Source: Nitrososphaerota archaeon (GTDB lineage Archaea; Thermoproteota; Nitrososphaeria; Nitrososphaerales; CADDZS01). Taken from it: DNA of 5,574 nucleotides. The notes below the pieces were generated by a model. That model did no database searches. It was not told the origin of the DNA and was given only the letters and a program-made list of their open reading frames with translations. Shown here piece by piece: positions 1 through 5,574 of this stretch (within the stretch, counting starts at the first letter, position 1; each line of letters begins with the position of its first letter). Where the stretch lies: the NCBI GenBank assembly GCA_027886795.1, contig JAPCJU010000097.1, forward strand, positions 1-5,574, read 5' to 3'. The position numbers and the translations under genes were made by a program.

Positions 1-846
1 CGGTTCCACAACCTTCACTGCCGGGCCTCCGGATGATTCTTCGATAGATATTTTTGAATTTGGAGCAAGCCTGCTTACTATGGAAGCTATTTCTTCAGGT
101 TTGTAGATCTTGCCCATCGAAATATTGTAAATTCTGCTAACTGGACTCTTTGCCTCAAGTGCAAGAACGGTACCTCGCGCTGCATCCTTTGAGTACACAT
201 ATTCAATAACTCGCGAACCTACGGTAGCTGGTTCTCCTCTCAATGATTTCTCAATCAATTGTTTGATCATTGTTGTCGGGCCGCCTCCACCAGGACCAGA
301 CCAAGGCCCGAATACAGCTGCAAAACGTACTGCGACAAAATCAAGCCCGTAGGATTCGAAATAATTCAGTCCGAGATTCTCACATGCCAGTTTTGTCGAG
401 GCGTATATTGTAGTGGGCCTTGGGTAGTTGTCCTCTGTTAATTTTCCACTTTCCAGGCCGCCCTTCCTGAAGGTGTAAAGGACACTTGAGCTCGTGAAGA
501 CAACTCTTTCCAAGTCAAACTTTCTCGATACTTCGAGTACATTTGCGGTTCCCAGAATATTCAATCGGATCGCTTCATGCGGTCTCTCTTGAGCGCCTAC
601 AGTCAGCATTGAGTTTGCTGCTGTGTGAATGATTCTTTTTACTGATCTATTCTTGACGAGCTCTTCGAGCGACTGAAGATTCATGACGTCACCCGTAATG
701 ATCTCAACATTCTGCAAGTCCACAACCTGCTTAATCGAGTCATACTGCGGGTGTAAATCAAAAACAATTGCTTTGCCGTCGTTATCTACTATATTTTTCG
801 CGATCTGCGATCCAACTAGACCGGCTCCTATGATCAGTGTTGACAT
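1..846 (-). CDS. NAD-dependent epimerase/dehydratase (extended SDR), 3' end cut by window edge
   Basis: The 282 visible codons are open to the left edge. This is a cytosolic Rossmann-fold enzyme of the extended short-chain dehydrogenase/reductase family, the group containing nucleotide-sugar epimerases, dehydratases and 3-beta-HSD-like dehydrogenases. Seen: a nucleotide-binding loop GAGLVG (residues 7-12), acidic D30 after the second strand (favours NAD over NADP), GDV at 52-54, HTAA at 74-77, N95 in NILGT, a serine cluster S119-S121, and the catalytic pair Y148 and K152 in YASTK. The RFAAVFGP stretch (175 onward) and the YNI at 240-242 also fit the family. Relatives usually have 300-350 residues, so a short C-terminal piece is missing. 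The chosen start gives MSTLIIGAGLVG, with the first strand immediately at the N-terminus. An in-frame ATG six codons upstream (864) is possible; two TGA codons lie just above that. It is probably co-transcribed with the hyuB-type gene upstream. The substrate is unknown: a nucleotide sugar is usual, but the neighbours suggest a hydroxy or keto acid. Of 14 arginines, 10 are AGA/AGG. Confidence 0.9.
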   Translation of the reverse strand, partial: MSTLIIGAGLVGSQIAKNIVDNDGKAIVFDLHPQYDSIKQVVDLQNVEIITGDVMNLQSLEELVKNRSVKRIIHTAANSMLTVGAQERPHEAIRLNILGTANVLEVSRKFDLERVVFTSSSVLYTFRKGGLESGKLTEDNYPRPTTIYASTKLACENLGLNYFESYGLDFVAVRFAAVFGPWSGPGGGGPTTMIKQLIEKSLRGEPATVGSRVIEYVYSKDAARGTVLALEAKSPVSRIYNISMGKIYKPEEIASIVSRLAPNSKISIEESSGGPAVKVVEP

Positions 847-868
847 GTTAGTTGCACTCTGCATTTTT

Positions 869-880
869 CATCATATGATG
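869..880. repeat. Perfect 12-base palindrome upstream of the epimerase gene
   Basis: CATCATATGATG is its own reverse complement. It sits in the 53-base gap between the hyuB-type stop and the epimerase start. It lacks a loop and a T-run, so it is not a convincing terminator. It could be a small operator or chance. On the minus strand it also supplies the in-frame TGA codons that limit how far upstream the epimerase can start. Confidence 0.35.
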
Positions 881-899
881 TTAGGCGCCACGAAGAAAC

Positions 900-3071
900 T
901 CATTCAACTTGTGTATCCCAAATCGGTTTTTGATCGTTGCTAGGTACCACATCGACGTCGAGCTGCGTGGCGCATCTAGGACAACAAAACAATAGAACTA
1001 CAAAGTTGCCTCGATCGCATAACTTTCCTTTCGCAAAGTCAATCTCCCCCAACTTTTTTGTGATTGATACAACGTGATCCTTATAGTTCTCATTAGAGCT
1101 GCAGATTCTGTAACCACATCTTCCACAAACAATTCCTCTGTTAGTCCGATCGATGAAAAGGGACTCAGATATCCATAGAGGACCCTTTTTCGCCCAGTCA
1201 TCTCTTGTGAGTAGCTTCTGTTCTGGCTCTTTGCCAATTCTGTTTTTCCTAATCTCGAGGCGTCGATTTAATGTGGCTTCCCTGTCCAGCACTCTTTTCT
1301 TCTTGTCTGTTTCGTTAGTTACAACACCGTAAATGGCGTAGGACGCTTCCATCGAAACCAATCCGTCGAGCAGATCTTTGATAACAAGATCTGGATCGCG
1401 TTCAATAGGATCTCCAAATCCCCCGGCTCCCTGCCAATTGCTGTACAGAACCTGATTTTTTGTGAAAGGCATCCGCGGATAGCTTGAAGGAAGTATTTTG
1501 ATGTCTCCGACTATTTGATCGAACACTACTGGAAGATCAAGCCCCTGTTCCATCCTCTTGGGTATATCGGTATCATCAAACGCTATCGAGGAGCCTATCC
1601 CTCCAGGGAGTCCTCCGCTCAAACCCTTGGCACCAGGAAATTCATTCCCTACGGAGACCGACTCCAAACCTTCTTCAGGGCAATCATACGCAATCAAGGC
1701 AAATTCTGCCGAGGCTCCGCCTCTGAACTTCCCAGGTCCTCCAGAATCTTTGAGATGCCGCCTAAACAAATACAGCACTGGGTGATGGGATTCGTTGAAC
1801 TCTATGTTAGGAATGCTAGGAGTAGAGTTGGAGTGTACTCCCCCGGTATCGACACCATCTTTGAATGCTCTCGCGCCACCCGCTCCGGCGTGGTGACTCA
1901 TCTCGGCCATGCTGAATCTTCGGCCGCGACTGTTGATTCCCGCGATAGCTGGATACTGAATTGAGCCGCACCAAGTCGACATCTGCTCATCGTGGTATTC
2001 TTCGTTACATGCGAACATTCTGCTTAGTAGCGTGGTAGCGAGATTATCGACCACCCAGGAGGAAATTATCGTTGCACCAGAGCAAGGCGCTGGATAAGTG
2101 GCATTGACAATAGACCCTTCGGGGGCCACGATGTCTATTGAATTGAATACCCCCTGATTCCAGGGCAGATCGTAACTCAGCATAACGAGAAGAGAGGTCA
2201 ACACTCCGCCCCAAAGACCGGATGCAGTGCAATTGATACCAGCGCGAGCTTGAGGGCTCGTTCCAGTAAAGTCGAAGGTGAGCCGATCCCCGCGCTTGGT
2301 CATCTTACAGATCACTTTGTATTTTTGTCCCGATTTTCCATCAGGGTCAATATACTGAATCTCACTCCACGAACCGTCTGGGAAGAGGCTTAATCTTGAG
2401 CGTATCTTTGATTCGGAAAATGCGATAGATTCTTCGCAAATTCTCATCAGTACATCCTTTCCATATCTATCAATCAGTTCTTTGACTCTGTCTTCCCCGA
2501 TCTTATTGGCAGCTAGCTGAGCCTTGATGTCTAGTCCTACCGTTCGGTCTCTGACCTGATTCATTATCCAATTGAAAATATCATCCTTGAATCTTCCTGC
2601 TTCTACAATCTTCACAAGCGGCATCCTGATTCCCTCTTGGTGAACATCGACAGCACGAATTGAGAATCCTCCCGGGTCCATCCCGCCAATGTCAACTTGG
2701 TGACCAGATGTGGCCACCCAAAATACTAGCTCGCCATCACTGAAAATAGGTATCAAAGTCGTAAAGTCTGGCTGGTGCAAAACGCCTAAGTACGGATCGT
2801 TACAAATTATGACGTCGCCGGGATCTATCTTGATCCCCTGCTTTGTAATATTTTTTACAATCATTCCAAATGTAGGCGCGAGCTTGCGCAGAAATGGACC
2901 AAGAGCAACTGTGTCGCCTTTTCGCGTCACAATGCACGTATTCATATCATTCGCTTCTACGATTACTGCCGAGCCAGAAGTATTGACGTAATTGATTCCC
3001 ATCTCTTCAGTAATCTGTGATAATTTGTTCAGGACAATTTCGAAGGTTACCGAGTCCACCGCATTAATCAT
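900..3071 (-). CDS. Hydantoinase B/oxoprolinase-family subunit fused to an acetone-carboxylase-gamma-like zinc domain
   Basis: The 723-residue protein is the catalytic-type B subunit that works with the HyuA-type ATPase encoded just upstream. Members hydrolyse cyclic amides (hydantoins, 5-oxoproline) or carboxylate ketones, driven by ATP. Seen: the N-terminal VTFEIVLNKL and EEMG start; NDPY followed by HQPD at 91-102; HQVDIGG at 124-130; HQEGIRMP at 144-151; DIKAQLAAN at 181-189; and the late GAGGFGDPIERDP plus GLVSMEASYAIYGVV that normally closes the family. H124, D127 and H144 are candidate metal ligands by analogy with metal-dependent carboxylases of this family; this is inferred. The family core ends near residue 613. 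Residues 640-712 form an added cysteine-rich domain, listed separately. The start is supported by the immediate family-like N-terminus. Only nine bases separate it from the HyuA-type stop, and the upstream GAG-TGAT spanning that stop may act as a weak ribosome-binding site, so translational coupling is likely. Exact substrate unknown; a generic hydantoinase label would be unsafe. Confidence 0.93.
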   Translation of the reverse strand: MINAVDSVTFEIVLNKLSQITEEMGINYVNTSGSAVIVEANDMNTCIVTRKGDTVALGPFLRKLAPTFGMIVKNITKQGIKIDPGDVIICNDPYLGVLHQPDFTTLIPIFSDGELVFWVATSGHQVDIGGMDPGGFSIRAVDVHQEGIRMPLVKIVEAGRFKDDIFNWIMNQVRDRTVGLDIKAQLAANKIGEDRVKELIDRYGKDVLMRICEESIAFSESKIRSRLSLFPDGSWSEIQYIDPDGKSGQKYKVICKMTKRGDRLTFDFTGTSPQARAGINCTASGLWGGVLTSLLVMLSYDLPWNQGVFNSIDIVAPEGSIVNATYPAPCSGATIISSWVVDNLATTLLSRMFACNEEYHDEQMSTWCGSIQYPAIAGINSRGRRFSMAEMSHHAGAGGARAFKDGVDTGGVHSNSTPSIPNIEFNESHHPVLYLFRRHLKDSGGPGKFRGGASAEFALIAYDCPEEGLESVSVGNEFPGAKGLSGGLPGGIGSSIAFDDTDIPKRMEQGLDLPVVFDQIVGDIKILPSSYPRMPFTKNQVLYSNWQGAGGFGDPIERDPDLVIKDLLDGLVSMEASYAIYGVVTNETDKKKRVLDREATLNRRLEIRKNRIGKEPEQKLLTRDDWAKKGPLWISESLFIDRTNRGIVCGRCGYRICSSNENYKDHVVSITKKLGEIDFAKGKLCDRGNFVVLLFCCPRCATQLDVDVVPSNDQKPIWDTQVE
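936..1154 (-). other. C-terminal zinc-binding domain resembling acetone carboxylase gamma subunit (within hyuB-type gene)
   Basis: This stretch codes for about residues 640-712 of the B subunit. Seen: CGRCG with C649 and C652, a further C657, an NYK at 662-664, C685, then CCPRC with C696, C697 and C700, followed by ATQLDVDVV. The paired CxxC and CPxC knuckles plus the trailing LDVDV agree with what I recall of the small gamma subunits of acetone and acetophenone carboxylases, which end in a CPGCGTxLDVEV-like motif and bind zinc. In those enzymes the subunit is a separate small protein. Here it is joined to the B subunit after a charged linker (about 590-635). The homology is from memory of the motif and was not searched; a generic zinc ribbon is the alternative. 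Confidence 0.7.
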
Positions 3072-3080
3072 GAACGGATA

Positions 3081-5180
3081 TCACTCTCTTGTTATGATGG
3101 TATTGAGGTATTCATCAACTGTTGCAATTTGTCGGGGGTGAATAACGATCGTGGTGCCATAATGTTCTATCACTGCAGGTCCCTTGATCGTGGCTCCAGG
3201 TTGCAGGCTATCTCCCGAAAAAATAGGCGTGTCCCCGAAATCTCCGAAAGAGTTCCAGTAGACTTTGCGATTGTTCTTTGGAGTCTGGGTTACATTGCTC
3301 TTGTCCCATTTCTTAAGTGGAGGAACAAGGAGCCTGCCGATGGATTCATGCCTAAAAGATACTAGCTCAATTCCAGCTTCGCGATAGAACGAACCGCGTC
3401 CATATTTTTGTTCGTACAAGCTCTCAAACCCCTCAAGAGATTCCCTTAACTTTTCGCCTTTGCTGACGGGCACGAGCAAGCTATGAACCTGCCTCCCGTA
3501 CTTGGCATAGATATAGCGCCTAAACTCCATTTGACTTTCCGATATTCCTTCTGAAGATAGCACCAGCACACCTTCTTTTTCCATTGAAGCAAAAACCCGA
3601 TCCACATTGTCTTGAGCCATCTGAATGACGCTATCTGGGGAACCGAGGAGCTGTGGATCGGAGAATTCGTGTACATGCACGCTGTCAGAAACTAAAGCTC
3701 CCAGCGCCGAGTGCACTGTGGCAAAGTACGGTATTATGATATTCTTGATTGGCAGGGAACTGGCGTATTGTCCAGCATGAGTCGGTCCTGCACCACCGTA
3801 TGCCATCAAACTGAACTGCCTTATGTCAAGACCGCGCTCCAGGGTAGCTTTTCTTATGAGCCCTGACATTTGTTCATCAACAATCTCCCTGATTCCAGAA
3901 GCTGCTTTGACCGCATCTCCTTCGAAGACCCGGTCGGCAATTCGCTCTTTTATGGCCTTGAACGACAGTTCTTTGTTTAGTTTGATTCTTCCACCAAGAA
4001 AATAATCTGGATTTATGTAACCCAAGACAATATCTGCATCCGTGACGGTCGGCTCGGTGCCTCCTCTTCCGTAGCAAGCGGGACCTGGAAACGCTTGCGC
4101 GCTTTTGGGACCGACCCGTAGCCTGGTACCATCTAGCCAAGCAATCGAACCACCACCGCTACCGATGGACAGAATCTCAATCGCCGGATTGTTCAAGGTA
4201 AACTGAGTAATCACAGACGTTTGTGATGTCGCAGCTCTTCCATCGACTATGACTCCAACCTTGAATGTCGTTCCACCGACATCGGTAACTATTATGTTCC
4301 CTAGACCCATCAGATTCGCCAGGTACTGGCTCCCTATCACACCAGCAGAAGGACCTGATTCCACGGTGGTGATGGGCCTATCCAGTGCCACAGAGGGGGT
4401 CATGACTCCACCCTGGCTTGTTACTATCAATAGAGGACATCGAAGACCAAGCTCAACAAGTTCGGCTGACACCCTGTCAAGATATTTCGTCATCAGAGGG
4501 CCGACATATGCGTTCAAGACAACCGTGATCGATCTCTCGTACTCACCAAGAAGAGGAAAAAGTGAGCTTGATGTGGTCACGAATGTCTCCGGGGAAAGTT
4601 TCCTCACGATCTTCTCAATTTTCTTCTCATGCTCTGGGTTGAGAAATGACCATAACAGACAGATGGCAATCGAATCAACTCCTTGATCCAAGAGATCCCT
4701 AATTTTGTCGATCACATCTTGTTCTTTCAGAGGGACTATGACCCGGCCGCTATGGTCGATTCGCTCGGACACTCCCCGGATCAAGGATCTTGCCACAATT
4801 GGTTCAGGCTTGTCAACCATAGAATAATGCTGGCGTTCGAGAATGGTCAAACCTGCTGATCTTTTTGCTCTCATAATAGCGAGTGTATCTTCGAATCCTG
4901 CAGTTGTGACTAGCCCAGTCTTCGCACCTGTTCTGGTGAAGATAACGTTCGTACTCTGAGTTGTCGAATGAACGAACTTTACGCAGTTTCCAAGAAGATG
5001 TTCAGTTTGTATCCGAGTAATTCTTGAGAGCTCAAGAATACTATTTTTTATTCCGACAACCAAGTCTTCGGGCGTTGTGGAGACTTTAGCCTGAACAGAA
5101 TCACCGCTATGAAGATCAACGAGATAAGCATCGGTGAACGTTCCTCCTATGTCGATGCCTATGCCGTACTTCGACTCCAT
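3081..5180 (-). CDS. Hydantoinase A/oxoprolinase-family ATPase subunit
   Basis: The 699-residue protein is the ATP-binding partner of the B subunit; in the family it phosphorylates the substrate or bicarbonate so the B subunit can complete hydrolysis or carboxylation. Seen: the ASKHA-type phosphate-1 loop DIGGTFTD at 10-17; HSTTQSTN at 71-78; TSQGGVM at 254-260; ESGPSAG at 274-280; the second phosphate loop DVGGTTFKVGV at 300-310; SIGSGGGSIAW at 338-348; GPACYGRGG at 366-374; and AYGGAGPTHAG at 460-470. Domains in order are an N-terminal ATPase lobe (about 6-185), the main hydantoinase A region (about 205-500) and the C-terminal domain (about 510-695) ending in GPAVIEHYGTTIVI-like residues. 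Length is normal for the family (about 680-720). The start is firm because the phosphate loop begins at residue 10. It is the first gene of the minus-strand operon. The odd point is K307 where most relatives carry aspartate in the second loop. It may be the beta-type subunit of a ketone carboxylase; an ATP-dependent hydantoinase is the alternative. Confidence 0.94.
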   Translation of the reverse strand: MESKYGIGIDIGGTFTDAYLVDLHSGDSVQAKVSTTPEDLVVGIKNSILELSRITRIQTEHLLGNCVKFVHSTTQSTNVIFTRTGAKTGLVTTAGFEDTLAIMRAKRSAGLTILERQHYSMVDKPEPIVARSLIRGVSERIDHSGRVIVPLKEQDVIDKIRDLLDQGVDSIAICLLWSFLNPEHEKKIEKIVRKLSPETFVTTSSSLFPLLGEYERSITVVLNAYVGPLMTKYLDRVSAELVELGLRCPLLIVTSQGGVMTPSVALDRPITTVESGPSAGVIGSQYLANLMGLGNIIVTDVGGTTFKVGVIVDGRAATSQTSVITQFTLNNPAIEILSIGSGGGSIAWLDGTRLRVGPKSAQAFPGPACYGRGGTEPTVTDADIVLGYINPDYFLGGRIKLNKELSFKAIKERIADRVFEGDAVKAASGIREIVDEQMSGLIRKATLERGLDIRQFSLMAYGGAGPTHAGQYASSLPIKNIIIPYFATVHSALGALVSDSVHVHEFSDPQLLGSPDSVIQMAQDNVDRVFASMEKEGVLVLSSEGISESQMEFRRYIYAKYGRQVHSLLVPVSKGEKLRESLEGFESLYEQKYGRGSFYREAGIELVSFRHESIGRLLVPPLKKWDKSNVTQTPKNNRKVYWNSFGDFGDTPIFSGDSLQPGATIKGPAVIEHYGTTIVIHPRQIATVDEYLNTIITRE

Positions 5181-5232
5181 TCTAATTATCTTCTCAGCAG
5201 AAATCTAACTGGTAAGGAAGCCAAACCCCTCT

Positions 5233-5243
5233 GAATAAATTAA
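5233..5243 (-). promoter_or_regulatory. Candidate TATA-like box for the hyu operon
   Basis: Read on the minus strand this is TTAATTTATTC, ending about 52 bases before the hyuA-type start codon. If it is an archaeal box A, transcription would begin about 25 bases downstream and leave a leader of roughly 25-30 bases. That leader has only a weak purine stretch (GAGAAG) ahead of the start. AT-rich matches of this length are common by chance. Confidence 0.35.
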
Positions 5244-5342
5244 GCTTTGAAAGAGTTGCTTTCTGAGATGTGGAGGATTCGTTTTCTAGCCAATCTGAAA
5301 ATTATGAAATTGGAGATTCGGAAATCATCATTGTTGAAAATG

Positions 5343-5354
5343 CGTTAAATGCAT
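5343..5354 (+). promoter_or_regulatory. Candidate TATA-like box for the flavoprotein gene
   Basis: CGTTAAATGCAT, preceded by the A-rich GAAAATG, resembles an archaeal BRE plus box A. It ends about 29 bases before the start codon. A transcript starting about 25 bases downstream would have a leader of only a few bases, which fits the absence of any Shine-Dalgarno sequence before the ATG. No well-spaced bacterial -35/-10 pair was found here. Confidence 0.35.
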
Positions 5355-5383
5355 AACTACTACCGCTCAAGTTTCAGACACCA

Positions 5384-5574
5384 ATGAATACTGTCCCAAC
5401 TGAATTCGACGTCATCGTTGTGGGCGGTGGGGTAAATGGACTTACAACGGCAGCATATTGTGCGAAGGTTGGTCTCAAGACAGTTGTCATAGAAAGAAGA
5501 GATCAGGTTGGTACTCACGCGGCCACTGAGGAGTGGAGCTATCCAGGATTTCGAACCAGCCCCCACGCAACTTC
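5384..5574 (+). CDS. FAD-dependent oxidoreductase, phytoene-dehydrogenase-like, N-terminal fragment cut by window edge
   Basis: Sixty-three complete codons are visible. The protein starts a classic beta-alpha-beta FAD-binding fold: FDVIVVGGGVNGL with the dinucleotide loop G14, G16 and G19, then TTAAYCAKVG and a second strand TVVIE ending at E37, which should bind the ribose of FAD. The following RRDQVG and ATEE fit the NAD(P)/FAD oxidoreductases related to phytoene desaturase and amine oxidases, usually around 500 residues. Most relatives have a GG pair where this protein has G43-T44. The ATG places the first strand seven residues in, as expected; no ribosome-binding site precedes it. It is divergent from the hyuA-type gene and may share its regulation. 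The fragment cannot show the substrate; carotenoid biosynthesis should not be assumed from family name alone. Confidence 0.87.
   Translation, partial: MNTVPTEFDVIVVGGGVNGLTTAAYCAKVGLKTVVIERRDQVGTHAATEEWSYPGFRTSPHAT

Larger units (their letters stand above)
5181..5383. promoter_or_regulatory. Divergent intergenic promoter region
   Basis: This 203-base AT-rich spacer separates the minus-strand hyu operon from the plus-strand flavoprotein gene. I see no open reading frame of interest, no tRNA, no strong inverted repeat and no T-tract terminator. It must carry both promoters, so shared control of the two transcripts is plausible. The two best TATA-like boxes are listed separately. Confidence 0.65.

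Noticed and set aside
1..846. Calling the SDR a UDP-glucose 4-epimerase (GalE)
   Set aside because: The catalytic spacing is similar, but the loop after the serines and the substrate side differ, and there are no sugar-metabolism genes nearby.
847..899. A transcription terminator between the hyuB-type and epimerase genes
   Set aside because: The palindrome has no loop and no following T-run on the coding strand, so the genes are more likely co-transcribed.
683..943. An 86-codon plus-strand open frame across the epimerase N-terminus
   Set aside because: It is antisense to the Rossmann nucleotide-binding region and spans two real genes; no motif seen.
1515..1964. A 149-codon plus-strand open frame inside the hyuB-type gene
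   Set aside because: It lies antisense to a strongly supported family protein and its translation shows no recognisable motif, so it is a shadow frame.
4249..4686. A 145-codon plus-strand open frame inside the hyuA-type gene
   Set aside because: It overlaps the conserved ATPase motifs on the opposite strand and has no domain or ribosome-site support.
900..5180. Calling the pair a 5-oxoprolinase or plain hydantoinase
   Set aside because: The family label fits, but eukaryotic 5-oxoprolinase is a single fused chain and the gamma-like zinc domain argues for the carboxylase branch; the substrate cannot be read from sequence.
5360..5566. A 68-codon minus-strand open frame over the flavoprotein start
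   Set aside because: The plus strand encodes a clear FAD-binding fold here; the antisense translation is featureless.
1..5574. CRISPR arrays, tRNA or rRNA genes, insertion sequences
   Set aside because: No regularly spaced repeats, cloverleaf-type segments or transposase-like frames were seen, and nearly all bases are accounted for by the four genes.

Overview
The window holds one compact metabolic locus with four protein genes. No RNA gene, mobile element or CRISPR array was seen. Three genes lie on the minus strand in the order hyuA-type, hyuB-type, NAD-dependent epimerase/dehydratase. A fourth gene is divergent on the plus strand, encodes an FAD-dependent oxidoreductase, and is cut by the right edge. 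The epimerase gene is cut by the left edge. Coding density is very high: the hyuA-hyuB gap is 9 bases, the hyuB-epimerase gap is 53 bases, and the only real intergenic region is the 203-base divergent spacer (5181-5383).

Layout: 1-846 (minus) is an extended short-chain dehydrogenase/reductase lacking its C-terminus. 900-3071 (minus) is a hydantoinase B/oxoprolinase-family subunit with an extra C-terminal cysteine-rich domain that resembles the small gamma subunit of acetone carboxylase. 3081-5180 (minus) is a hydantoinase A/oxoprolinase-family ATPase subunit. 5181-5383 is a divergent promoter region. 5384-5574 (plus) is the first 63 residues of a phytoene-dehydrogenase-like flavoprotein.

Organism: the evidence is indirect. 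The epimerase uses AGA/AGG for 10 of its 14 arginines. The divergent spacer has AT-rich TATA-like boxes at archaeal distances. The flavoprotein start has no Shine-Dalgarno sequence, which suits a short-leader or leaderless transcript. GC content looks moderate. These points lean towards an archaeon (for example a heterotrophic Thermoproteota or Thermoplasmatota lineage), but a bacterium cannot be excluded without a database search.

How the genes may work together (inference): HyuA- and HyuB-type proteins form ATP-dependent complexes that either open cyclic amides (hydantoinase, 5-oxoprolinase) or carboxylate ketones (acetone and acetophenone carboxylases). The gamma-like zinc domain fused to the B subunit points to the carboxylase branch, with all three carboxylase modules on two polypeptides. 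The two flanking redox or epimerising enzymes could make or process a keto substrate. The substrate cannot be read from the sequence.
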